From: Deinococcus hopiensis KR-140
GTDB taxonomy: Bacteria > Deinococcota > Deinococci > Deinococcales > Deinococcaceae
NCBI GenBank assembly: GCA_943327755.2
Contig: CALPYF020000058.1
Span: 1 to 17,299 of the forward strand
Direction: 5' to 3'
DNA length: 17,299 nt
A program made the translations under genes and the position numbers. The first letter of the stretch is position 1, and each line of letters opens with the position of its first letter. The notes beneath the pieces were generated by a model that worked only from the letters and a program-made list of their open reading frames with translations, was not told where the DNA came from and did no database searches. Shown here piece after piece: positions 6,896 to 14,262 of the stretch.

Positions 6896-9800
6896 TCAGG
6901 GGTGCGGGGCCAGCGCCACGCCCCGGAAGGCCGTATTCACGCTGGCGGTCGCCAGGACGGTGGGGGCGCCACTCAGCGTGCCAGTCGTGCCTGCCGCGTC
7001 GGTCAGACTCAAGAGCCGCGTGGCTGTCGTGGCGAAGAGTGTTACGGTTCCACTGCTGGTGACGCCCGTCAGGCCCCGGACGGCTTCACCGCCTCCAGCG
7101 GCGACCGTACCTCTGGCCGTCCAGCTGGCGCCGTCAAAGCTGTACTTCTGAATTCCGCCCGTGTTCGCTGTGTCGTCAGCGACATATACGGTATCCACAG
7201 CGGTCTGGCCAGTACCGAGTTTCGTGAAATAGAAGGCGTAGGGACTGCCGGTCGTCGGGAAGCCGGGGAGGTTGGTGATGGTCTGCCCGGCGCCGGTGGG
7301 GGAACCGACACCTACGGCGCCCAGACGCATGGCGCTGCCGCTGCTGGTCGTGACGTACAACTGCCCTGCGAAGAGGTTGACCTGCCGCAGGTTGACGGCG
7401 GTGGCACTCAGCTGGGTGCTGGTGGTGCTGCCCAGTGTGGTGACGCGCACGCCGCCCGCGCCGCCCGTCACGTAGAGGGTCTGCCCGTCTGGACTGGTGG
7501 CGCTGCGGACGTTATTGCTGCTGGCCGCGTCCGTCAACGCAGTGGAGGTATCCACCTGGCCTGAGGCGTCCACCCGGCCGATGACGCGGGGGACGCTGGA
7601 GGCGGCCGTGCTGGACACACTGGCTGTGCCCGCTGCGGCGCCGTACCCGGCGACGAGCAGGTAGCGGCCGTCGGCAGAGCGGGACAGCAGGCCCTCTGAG
7701 GTGGCCGTGCCGCTGGCCACCAGAGCAGCGTTCAGGCCGTTTGGCGCCGTTGGCATGGCCCAGCTGCCCAGCAGCGCGCCAGTGTCCGTCTTGAACGTAT
7801 CGAGGAAGACGGCGGTGCCCACTCCACTGAGTGCCGCGGCGCCCGTACCAACGCGGTAAATCACCACGTTCGGTACGGGCGCCGGGGGCTGGACGGTGAG
7901 CGTGACCGCGTTGGACGTGCGGCTCAGGGCGCCGTCGGTGGCGGTGACACTGACGCTGTACGCACCTGCGGCCAGGGTACCTGGCACCGTCAGGGTGAGG
8001 GTGCCGCCGGTCACGCTGCCCGTCACGCCAGCTGGAGAACTGTTCACCGTGAAGGTGGGCGCGCCGCTGTACCCGTTGCTCGGCGTCAGCGTGAGGGGCG
8101 CCGACGCCACGCCCCCCGCGCCGGCTGTGACGACGGCCGGGCTGGGCGTACCCAGGCTCAGCGTGAAGTCAGGCGCGCCCGTCACCGTCAGCGTCGCGGG
8201 CGCGCTGGTCACGGGCGCGCTGCCATACCCGGCGCTGGCGGTGAGTGTCACGCCAGCCGATCCCGGGGTCACGCCAGTCGCTACACCAGTTACAGGATTG
8301 ACGGTGGCGCGCCCCGGATCGGTGCTGGCATAACGCAGGGTCACGGGACAGTTGGCGGGCGTGGTGGTGACGGTGGCGGCGTAGGCCTGCGCCGCACCCA
8401 CAACGACTGTCGCCGCGGCCGGCGTCAGGCTGACCGCGTTGACCACGCACGGCTGAGCGGCACCCAGGATGACCGTGTCACTGCGGAACTTCTGCCAGAG
8501 CGGGTCAGCGTCCTTGGCGATCACCCCATTGGCGTAGTACACCGTGTCACCGTTGTCCGACAGGACCTGTATGGAGCGGCCGTCCGCCGCGGCCGACCTG
8601 AGGTCCACGCCAGGCAGGTCCACGAGACTCTCGAGGCTCCCGCCACTGTCAGCCGCCAGGGCACTGAGGTCATTGCGGTACTGCGCCGGGTCGGATCGGT
8701 CGCCACTCCAGGAATACAGGGCGAAGTTGCCGCCTGCACTGGCGGGTCCAGCCAGGATCAGGCAGCCCTGATCCGTGCACTTCAATTCACGGATACCGCG
8801 CCCGCCCAGGTCCAGCAGGATCGGCGCGTCAAAAGTGGCCTGCGTGGCCACCCCGGTCACCAGCGCCTCGAAGTTCGTCACAGGCACGATCAGGGCCGCG
8901 CGCCGCTCGGCCGGCGGCTCGTTGGGCGCGCGGAACCCCAGGTACGCCGTGGCGCTGCCCGGCGCGAAGCTCAGACCCTCAATGTTGAAGCCGGACCCGT
9001 CGGCCGCTTCGGGAATGACCCCTACGCCAGCACTGGCCTCCAGACCCAGGAACTTGGGACCCAGACCGTGCGCGCCGGCGTTGTCCCAGGCGATCAGGTC
9101 GGAGCGCAGGTGATCGTACGCGCCCACGAAACTCAGGGTGCTGGCCGCGCCCTGGCCGCTGAGGTCCGTGGCGAACAGGCGGTACCGGTTGACGCGGAGC
9201 TTGCCGCTCTTGTTGTTGCTGTGCGACGCCAGCCAGTACAGCCGCTGCCCGCGGCGGGCACTGGCCTCCAGGTCCAGTTCCGGGTTGGCCGCGTCCGTCA
9301 GCGCGAGGGCGGCGCTGAAATCGAAGCTGCTCAGCGCGGTCCCCGACTCCGAGCGGGAGAAGACGCGCAGCGCGTTGAGCTCATCGTCCGCAACGACCAT
9401 GGTGTCGTCGTCCAGGGCCTGAGCGCTCGACGCGTTGCTCTGCCCGGTGTGGAAGCGCGAGGTGACTGGCGTGCTGGACGCCAGACTGGCCGCGTAGTTC
9501 ACCACGTACTGACGGCTCAGCTGGCCGTCCGAGACGGTGACCGTAATGACCGCTTGGCCGGCAGCCTGCGGCGTGATCGTCAGGACACGTGTGCTGCCGG
9601 TTCCACTCAACACGGGCGTGGCCACACTGGGGTCACTACTGACGGCAGACACGGTCAGTTCGGCGGCGGCCGTTTCACGGTCACTCAGGGCAAAGGCCAG
9701 GCCGGTGACACGCGCCGGATCAGTCGGGTCACCCAGCACTCCACTGACCGTGGCCGGCCCAGCAGGACTCAGGCTCAGGCGGGGCGAGGCACCTGGTACC

Positions 9801-10600
9801 GCGGCGAGGCTGGGTGCCGTGTTGACATCGTCCCCAGCAGCAATCATCACGCTGAAACTGAACGGATCCGTGTGGGGCGACTCGGTCTGCAGGTCCACGG
9901 CGAACGTGACGTTGGCACTCCCCCCGGGCGCCAGGGCAGTGGGCAAACGCCAGCCAGCCGAGGCGCGGCCGGCCAGGACCAGGCCGGTCGGCGCGCCGGG
10001 CAGCAGCGGCGCCGTGTCGAGCAGCGTGTAGGGCGTCGCGTCCGGGTCGATCACAGCGGCGCCCTGCGCCGCGCTGAGCTGCTGACCGGTCACGGCGCTC
10101 AGTGCCGCAGCCCGGTCGGAAGCGTCCGTGTCCCCGTAGGTGCGCAGGTTACTGAAGAACGTCGACCCGACTGTCGGAGTCAGGGCAGCGGTGGTCGCCG
10201 GGTCGCTGTCCTCATCGGTATCAACGGGCACGAACGTCAGGTGCTCCAGGGTGCGGCCTGTGCCGTTGGTCACCCGGTAGACGGCGCGCAGGTGCCGCGT
10301 GCCGCCCACACGGAAGGTATCGGTTCCGATCAGCGTGAAGGTGAGTTGCCCGTCGGGCACGTCCGTCAGGGCCTGACCCGTCAGGCGGCGGCCTGAGGGG
10401 GCGACAGTTGAAGATAGGCTGGACTGCCCGGCATCCTGACGGAAGGCCAGTTCGTAGACCTGCCCGAAGGGGCGACTGGGGGGTGCGGGCGTGACGCCGG
10501 GCACGGTGGATACCGGGACGCCGTGGCCACAGGCACTGAACAGGGCTGCGGGCAGCAGCAGAGCCGTCAGAGCCACCGCGCGCGAAGGGAATCGGGTCAT
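6896..10600 (-). CDS. Large surface lipoprotein: DUF3616-like, BIG2/Ig-like and propeller modules
   Basis: A 1234-residue secreted lipoprotein. The ATG at 10600 is preceded by AGAGGAG at 7 nt. The signal ends in the lipobox LFSAC (C24). Modules in order, by pattern: a beta-rich N-terminal domain (about 45-255), an Ig/cadherin-like domain (about 260-370, ending ITVTVSDGQLSRQYVVNY), a DUF3616-like region (about 384-712, e.g. MVVADDELNALRVF, ELDLEASARRGQRLYWLASH, FNIEGLSFAPG), a BIG2-like domain (about 719-808, CPVTLRYASTDPGRATVNPV), another Ig-like domain (810-904), and a second propeller-like module (about 910-1234, RSADGRYLLVAGY, SPDGQTLYVTGG). It probably acts as a surface binding or adhesion scaffold; no catalytic motif is evident. 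Domain limits are estimates. It has its own promoter region and stands alone on this strand. Confidence 0.88.
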   Translation of the reverse strand: MTRFPSRAVALTALLLPAALFSACGHGVPVSTVPGVTPAPPSRPFGQVYELAFRQDAGQSSLSSTVAPSGRRLTGQALTDVPDGQLTFTLIGTDTFRVGGTRHLRAVYRVTNGTGRTLEHLTFVPVDTDEDSDPATTAALTPTVGSTFFSNLRTYGDTDASDRAAALSAVTGQQLSAAQGAAVIDPDATPYTLLDTAPLLPGAPTGLVLAGRASAGWRLPTALAPGGSANVTFAVDLQTESPHTDPFSFSVMIAAGDDVNTAPSLAAVPGASPRLSLSPAGPATVSGVLGDPTDPARVTGLAFALSDRETAAAELTVSAVSSDPSVATPVLSGTGSTRVLTITPQAAGQAVITVTVSDGQLSRQYVVNYAASLASSTPVTSRFHTGQSNASSAQALDDDTMVVADDELNALRVFSRSESGTALSSFDFSAALALTDAANPELDLEASARRGQRLYWLASHSNNKSGKLRVNRYRLFATDLSGQGAASTLSFVGAYDHLRSDLIAWDNAGAHGLGPKFLGLEASAGVGVIPEAADGSGFNIEGLSFAPGSATAYLGFRAPNEPPAERRAALIVPVTNFEALVTGVATQATFDAPILLDLGGRGIRELKCTDQGCLILAGPASAGGNFALYSWSGDRSDPAQYRNDLSALAADSGGSLESLVDLPGVDLRSAAADGRSIQVLSDNGDTVYYANGVIAKDADPLWQKFRSDTVILGAAQPCVVNAVSLTPAAATVVVGAAQAYAATVTTTPANCPVTLRYASTDPGRATVNPVTGVATGVTPGSAGVTLTASAGYGSAPVTSAPATLTVTGAPDFTLSLGTPSPAVVTAGAGGVASAPLTLTPSNGYSGAPTFTVNSSPAGVTGSVTGGTLTLTVPGTLAAGAYSVSVTATDGALSRTSNAVTLTVQPPAPVPNVVIYRVGTGAAALSGVGTAVFLDTFKTDTGALLGSWAMPTAPNGLNAALVASGTATSEGLLSRSADGRYLLVAGYGAAAGTASVSSTAASSVPRVIGRVDASGQVDTSTALTDAASSNNVRSATSPDGQTLYVTGGAGGVRVTTLGSTTSTQLSATAVNLRQVNLFAGQLYVTTSSGSAMRLGAVGVGSPTGAGQTITNLPGFPTTGSPYAFYFTKLGTGQTAVDTVYVADDTANTGGIQKYSFDGASWTARGTVAAGGGEAVRGLTGVTSSGTVTLFATTATRLLSLTDAAGTTGTLSGAPTVLATASVNTAFRGVALAPHP

Positions 10601-11045
10601 GGCCGCACTCCTCTGGAGGCTGGGACTCTGAAGGTGAGGAAACAGGACGACTCGCTGAACATCAATTTTCTCACTGTTTTGCCATGATGCGCAGCGGCAT
10701 GTCAGGTGATCGTCTGGCACTGCATGGGCTGACGCCGCCAGTCAGCGGCTCAGATCGAGCGCGCGAGCAGCACAGCAGCAGAAGGCTGGTCGAGAGATCA
10801 GGAGAGGCCGTAAGCAGCGGGCTCCACAGTTCAGTGCCACCTGACCAAGGGACGTCAGAGGCCAGCACACCAGATGAGAGTCCAGAGTGGCCTCAGCACA
10901 CGATTGGCGCAAAATTGTACGCTAGGAAAAAAACGTCGTCCTGCACAGCATTTACCTCAACGATAGGAACGCGGCGACTGTTGCGTCAATCCTGAGCCAC
11001 TGTCCCAATTCAGCTCTACTTCTGCTGGGACAGATTCCAGACCCG
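10601..11045. other. Gene-poor stretch upstream of the large lipoprotein
   Basis: This holds the ribosome site of the lipoprotein gene (AGAGGAG on the minus strand, complement of about 10608-10614) and probably its promoter. A plus-strand frame at 10684-10995 has no recognisable domain and looks fortuitous. From about 10905 the base composition begins to fall. The frame of the broken gene below is already open from 10926, so its true start may lie in this stretch. Confidence 0.45.
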
Positions 11046-11600
11046 ATGGAATCGAAGTTTTTCGCCTCTCAATTTCAGAGGCTTCAATTGCGACAGTCGA
11101 GATATCATAGAGTTCTGGGCAAATGCGCAAAATCTCCTATACTCCGCATAACTTCAAGTCAACCCTTCCAAGTGCTTAACGGTGCGTCTATGTCGCTCTG
11201 CAGTGGTTCGCAAACCATAACAATGCCGATCGAAATGCCGCTTGGCGCAGATTGGCGGTGGAATCCTTCCGGTATTGCCTGTGGCACAGGTCAGCTATTG
11301 AAAGCCATGGTTTCTATGGCCTTCAGTGATCTGACGTCTACCAGTCAATTGAATACCCGAACTTAAAAAATAGTCGGCGTCAAGATTAATGACTTCTATC
11401 CTGGTGTCATCACGATTTTTAATGGAACTGAACCGATTGTTCGTCGCGTTGCATGGCCCAAAGTAACTTCGAATTAATCTGAGGGTTACTGTGTCACTAA
11501 CTTCGTGACCCCTTCTGGCCACCCGGACCGCTTCATCAACATCGATATCAAGATGTCACAGGCGCCGACTGACGGCGGCGGTGGCGGCAACAACAGTTAA
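11046..11600 (+). pseudogene. Decayed gene, single frame with two in-frame TAA stops
   Basis: One reading frame carries coherent protein-like sequence through to a natural stop at 11598-11600, but is broken by TAA at 11364-11366 and TAA at 11475-11477. The pieces are 106, 36 and 40 residues. The middle (VGVKINDFYPGVITIFNG, then EPIVRRVAWPKVTSN) and the tail (GYCVTNFVTPSGHPDRFINI, ending TDGGGGGNNS) look like parts of an exported beta-rich protein. The tail has high GC at third positions, unlike random frames. At the first break a frameshift in the A6 run 11365-11370 is an alternative to a point mutation, because the next frame also reads plausibly upstream. GC is only 37-47% in the rows counted. 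I do not recognise the family. The frame is open upstream to 10926, so the real start is unknown. Confidence 0.5.
11064..11082. repeat. Short inverted repeat in the low-GC island
   Basis: GCCTCT (11064-11069) and AGAGGC (11077-11082) are perfect reverse complements around a 7-nt loop. The repeat lies near the start of the broken gene and has no T-run. It could be an operator or chance. Confidence 0.3.
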
Positions 11601-11609
11601 ACTGTCGAT

Positions 11610-11981
11610 ATGCGTCTCACCATCCGCCATTATCTCGCTGTCATCAGTCTAGTGATGGCGATGGCCAATTCTGCTCAAGCCGTGCGCTTCCTGCCACCAC
11701 TGTTCGTTGATACGTGCCAGTGTTACCGAGGGATTTACGGTCTCCCAATCACCGCTCAAACGCAGGGTTGGATTGATCAAGTGATCCGTGACAACGCGCT
11801 TTGTTACGCGGTGGGCAACATAGTGCTGACAATCCATACCCTGACAGGCCCTCTGGGAGATGAGACCTACTCGCCAGCACCAGTAGTAGGGGGGCGAGCA
11901 TTTCTAGATCTTGCGACGGGTGAGCAAGTGCCCCTGCCCCCACGCGAGGAAGAGGAATGCATCCCCTCCTTGAATCACTGA
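11610..11981 (+). CDS. Small secreted cysteine-containing hypothetical protein
   Basis: A 123-residue protein that I do not recognise. The first 24 residues (MRLTIRHYLAVISLVMAMAN then SAQA) are a classical Sec signal peptide with an AQA cleavage site. The mature part, about 99 residues, has four cysteines (C36, C38, C65, C117), an even number that could form two disulfides, plus an acidic end (PPREEEECIPS). The ATG lies 9 nt after the stop of the decayed gene and no ribosome site is visible, so the two were probably an operon with coupled translation. It shares the lowered GC of its neighbour, suggesting joint acquisition. The frame itself is intact and its signal peptide is good evidence that it is real. 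Confidence 0.6.
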   Translation: MRLTIRHYLAVISLVMAMANSAQAVRFLPPLFVDTCQCYRGIYGLPITAQTQGWIDQVIRDNALCYAVGNIVLTIHTLTGPLGDETYSPAPVVGGRAFLDLATGEQVPLPPREEEECIPSLNH

Positions 11982-12231
11982 ACACCTGTTGCGCAGCAGG
12001 CCACGGGTCAGCGTGGATGGTTGTGGCAAGTTGCTGGCGGAAGGGCGATGCAAGAGTCCCGTTGAGACAGGTGGCCTGAAGACGAGGGTTTAGCGTACAA
12101 AAATTTGCCAATCGTGTAGTCAGGCCAGAGTCGGCACGGAGACTGGAGGGAGCACGAACGGTCCCGTCGGCAGTGGCGCTCAGGTGCCTGACCGGACCGG
12201 GCCGCTCACCGTCAGTAGAGACGAGGTCGTT

Positions 12232-12555
12232 TCACAGGCTGAGGTGCAAGGTGGCCACGCTCAGCAGCAGCAGTCCAATGCCCGCCCACGCCCGGCGGGT
12301 GAACCGTACGCCCTCCAGGCGGTGACTGATCAGCGTCGTGCCCAGAATGCCCAGCGCGCCCCACACCGCGTAGGCAATCCCGAGTGGAACCTCCCGCAGA
12401 CTCAGGGCCAGGAAGCCGAACGCGCCCCACACCAGTCCCACGGCGCCCACACCGAGCAGCGGCCGCCTGAACCCATCTGACGCTTTGAGGAGCAGGTTGG
12501 CGGCAATATCCAGCACAGCCGCCAGGAGAAGGCAGAGCCCGGCCAGTGTCGTCAC
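12232..12555 (-). CDS. mdtI: SMR-family efflux subunit, MdtI-like
   Basis: A 107-residue four-helix small multidrug resistance protein. The stretch LDIAANLLLKASDGFRR closely follows E. coli MdtI (LEIVANVFLKFSDGFRR as I recall it), and AYAVWGALGILGT matches the WG region of helix 3. MdtI pairs with MdtJ to export spermidine in E. coli. The normally essential membrane Glu of helix 1 is replaced by Asp here (D16), a conservative but notable change. The GTG start at 12555 overlaps the stop of the upstream partner (GTGA), so translation is coupled. A longer open frame upstream to 12702 lies inside the partner gene and is not used. Substrate assignment by similarity is tentative; other polyamines or cations are possible. 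Confidence 0.88.
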   Translation of the reverse strand: MTTLAGLCLLLAAVLDIAANLLLKASDGFRRPLLGVGAVGLVWGAFGFLALSLREVPLGIAYAVWGALGILGTTLISHRLEGVRFTRRAWAGIGLLLLSVATLHLSL

Positions 12556-12887
12556 GCGTGACCCCCAGTCCGTGTCCCGCTGTGCAGGAGGCGCGCACCC
12601 AGCACCATTCCGCCCAACGCCAGCCACTGGAGCAGCGTCAGGTGCTGGCCGAACAGCCAGATACTCAGCACCGTGATCATCGTCAATCCTGCCGCTTCCC
12701 AAACCGCGAAAGCGACCGCGGTGGGAATCCGGCGGAAGGCCAGTGAGAGCAGCAGATACGACAGCGTTACGGCGCCACCGGTGATGATTGCTGCCAGCCC
12801 CGGTGACCCCGGGGCCAGCAGTTGAAGCGAGAGTGTGCCAGTGACTTCACAGGTAATCGCCAAGAACAGCGCAGTCCACGGGCGCAT
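12552..12887 (-). CDS. mdtJ: SMR-family efflux subunit, MdtJ-like
   Basis: A 111-residue four-helix inner-membrane protein, first gene of the SMR pair. AITCEVTGTLSLQLL has the family Glu at position 14 and follows MdtJ (TEITGTLSMKW). SYLLLSLAFRRI, AFAVWEAAGL and the ending LLHSGTRT also match MdtJ helix 2, helix 3 and C-terminus. The ATG at 12887 is chosen because AAGGAGG lies about 8 nt upstream and the family N-terminus begins there; a longer frame to 12929 adds an unlikely leader. The order mdtJ then mdtI is the same as in E. coli. Paired SMR proteins form asymmetric heterodimers driven by proton exchange. A candidate promoter and operator lie about 200 bp upstream; no guanidine riboswitch was seen in the leader. 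Confidence 0.88.
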   Translation of the reverse strand: MRPWTALFLAITCEVTGTLSLQLLAPGSPGLAAIITGGAVTLSYLLLSLAFRRIPTAVAFAVWEAAGLTMITVLSIWLFGQHLTLLQWLALGGMVLGARLLHSGTRTGGHA

Positions 12888-13079
12888 ACCAGGGCCCTCC
12901 TTCAGTGGGTTGGGCGGCAGGAACGGCACTCAACCCTGCGGCCACCGCCCCGGCCCTGCCGCAGAGCGAACGGGGGGCCATCACGCCACAGGTACCTCAT
13001 GACCTGAGCAGACCAGCCTGCACAGGCGCTCCGCCCAGGTGGGGCGCGCCTTCCGGGTCATGAACCAGGCAGAAGCCGC

Positions 13080-13122
13080 TACGTCCAACTGCGGACGTAC
13101 AGACTCTCGATCAGTAGTTCAA
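13080..13122 (-). promoter_or_regulatory. Candidate promoter with overlapping dyad operator for the SMR operon
   Basis: On the minus strand, TTGAAC (complement of 13117-13122), a 17-nt spacer and TACGTC (complement of 13094-13099) resemble -35 and -10 elements. The -10 lies inside a perfect dyad with 7-bp arms, TACGTCC (13080-13086) and GGACGTA (13093-13099), separated by 6 nt. A repressor at this position would block polymerase, which fits efflux genes controlled by a TetR- or MarR-type regulator. No regulator gene is adjacent, and the -10 lacks the final T. Confidence 0.4.
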
Positions 13123-13148
13123 GGACGGTCGCATTTCGACACGCATCT

Positions 13149-13200
13149 CTGCGCATGTGCAGTTCACCCGGCATCCTGTTGGAATGCGGACCACATGTGG
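13149..13200. repeat. Two CATG-centred palindromes 40 bp apart
   Basis: CTGCGCATGTGCAG (13149-13162, symmetric except one pair) and CCACATGTGG (13191-13200, perfect) both centre on CATG with outer GTG/CAC arms. Their centres are 40 bp apart, close to four helical turns. They may be binding sites for one dimeric regulator; chance cannot be excluded. Confidence 0.3.
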
Positions 13201-13342
13201 CCCGTGCATGATCCCTGCCCCAGTTGGGTGGACGATCACGACTCCGGTCACGCTACCTCGAACGGGTCAGCAGGCGGTCAGCTGCACGTGGCCTTGGATC
13301 GCTTCCCGGCCCGCTCAGGGGCGGGCATATGGACAGGTGTCG

Positions 13343-13363
13343 GCGCCTTCTGCTGGAAGGCGC
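13343..13363 (-). terminator. Hairpin directly after the CHAD gene
   Basis: GCGCCTTC (13343-13350) and GAAGGCGC (13356-13363) form a perfect 8-bp stem with a 5-nt loop, immediately after the CHAD stop codon on the minus strand. No T-run follows. Its position at the end of the gene supports a terminator or mRNA-stabilising role. Confidence 0.5.
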
Positions 13364-14119
13364 TCAGCGGTCTGACGCTCCAGCCTCAGTCGTTTCAGAG
13401 GAGCCGTCGGCTGGACGGTCGTCGAGAAGGGCGGCCTTCACCTGAGCCCAGTGCGTCCAGGCCGCCGCCCGGGCGATTCGGCGCCGCGCCTGCGCCGCGC
13501 TGGAAAGGGCGGCCCGGTGCGGGCGCAGCGCCGGCTCTCGAAGAGCGAGGGTCAGCAGGGTCTGCGCGTCCTGCGCGTCGCCCAGCGCCTGCAGCAGATC
13601 AAGCAGCTCGGAAGGCGCCTTCGCCCGCATGTCGAGGACCGCCCGGTACCGTTTCAGCGCCTTGCGCCAGTCGTGCCACGCCTCGGCCTGCACCCGGCCG
13701 TCGCGGGGCGGCACCCGCGCCAGCACCTGTCGCTGCGCCCGCTCCAGTGACCGCCGCCAGCGGTTCCGTCCGGGCCGCTCTGGGTCCTGCGGAACACGCC
13801 CGGGGAGTGAGAGTTCAGTCAGGAGCGCCACGCGTCGCTGCGCCCAGGCAGCCGCCACGCTCGCCTGCTCCTCTTCGGAAGCGGGCAGTGCCGCCAGCGC
13901 CTGACGGATCAATTCGTCCGTGACGTCGTGATCGCGCAGCTCGGACGCGGCGCGGCGCACGGCCTGCCACGCCCGCCGGTCGCGTTTCGGAGCGCCGCTC
14001 ACGCGCGCAATGACCTCTGCGCGGCGGGCCAGTGTGCGTACGCGGTGGATCGCCTCCGCGTCACCAGCGAGGGCCAGGGAGCGGAGGGCCTTGTACGACC
14101 GGCGGGCCGAGGAGCTCAT
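13364..14119 (-). CDS. CHAD-domain protein (polyphosphate-binding type)
   Basis: A 251-residue, strongly helical, Arg-rich soluble protein. The two halves of CHAD are seen: IHRVRTLARRAEV with H25 near the N-terminus, and WHDWRKALKRYRAVLD with H149, followed by LLDLLQALGDAQDAQTL. These conserved His and basic residues line a basic pocket known to bind inorganic polyphosphate in this family. There is no fused CYTH triphosphatase domain, so this is a stand-alone CHAD protein. The ATG at 14119 is preferred over 14161 because a TANNNT element lies 7 nt before it, giving a leaderless start. A hairpin follows the stop. It is not in an operon with its neighbours; PstS and alkaline phosphatase elsewhere in the window give a loose phosphate context. 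Confidence 0.88.
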   Translation of the reverse strand: MSSSARRSYKALRSLALAGDAEAIHRVRTLARRAEVIARVSGAPKRDRRAWQAVRRAASELRDHDVTDELIRQALAALPASEEEQASVAAAWAQRRVALLTELSLPGRVPQDPERPGRNRWRRSLERAQRQVLARVPPRDGRVQAEAWHDWRKALKRYRAVLDMRAKAPSELLDLLQALGDAQDAQTLLTLALREPALRPHRAALSSAAQARRRIARAAAWTHWAQVKAALLDDRPADGSSETTEAGASDR

Positions 14120-14126
14120 AGCCAGG

Positions 14127-14132
14127 AGCCTA
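14127..14132 (-). promoter_or_regulatory. Leaderless -10 element (TAGGCT) for the CHAD gene
   Basis: On the minus strand TAGGCT fits TANNNT and ends 7 nt before the ATG at 14119. This is the same spacing as the SMI1 gene promoter, and no ribosome site is present. No good -35 was found at 16-18 bp. Confidence 0.55.
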
Positions 14133-14262
14133 GCGCACCTGACTGCCAGCTGACGCGACATTGACAGACTGATTCCAGCGGCGGCCCAGGAAGAGGGAGC
14201 ACACCCGCACGCTGACGATCAGGGCGGTGGGGGTGGGTCCTCCAGTACCGCCCTGACTCCTT

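Larger units (their letters stand above)
12888..13342. other. Regulatory-looking intergenic region upstream of the SMR pair
   Basis: This 455-bp region contains no convincing gene; the long plus-strand frame from 13039 is mostly antisense to the CHAD gene. It holds a promoter/dyad candidate at 13080-13122 and two CATG-centred palindromes at 13149-13162 and 13191-13200. The roughly 200-nt leader before the SMR genes contains several GC-rich short repeats, for example CAGGT and ACCTG around about 12990-13007. I could not match it to the guanidine-I, -II or -III riboswitch patterns. Confidence 0.45.

Noticed and set aside
9068..10396. 442-residue plus-strand frame over the large lipoprotein
   Set aside because: It is Arg/Gly/Gln-rich shadow sequence with no motifs, opposite a clear multi-domain lipoprotein.
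10684..10995. 103-residue plus-strand frame upstream of the broken gene
   Set aside because: It has no domain, no ribosome site and no signal peptide; the Ser/Arg-rich composition looks fortuitous.
12888..13086. Guanidine (ykkC-type) riboswitch before the SMR genes
   Set aside because: The conserved cores of the three guanidine classes were not found; the MdtJI similarity also points to polyamine rather than guanidine export.
13039..13923. 294-residue plus-strand frame over the CHAD gene
   Set aside because: Its C-terminal two thirds is Pro/Ala/Arg-rich antisense of CHAD. The first 100 codons lack a ribosome site and any domain.
14161..14189. Consensus-like TTGACA (14161-14166) as -35 for the AP2-like gene
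   Set aside because: No -10 like sequence occurs at 16-18 bp (GCCCAG at 17 bp), so the match is probably chance.
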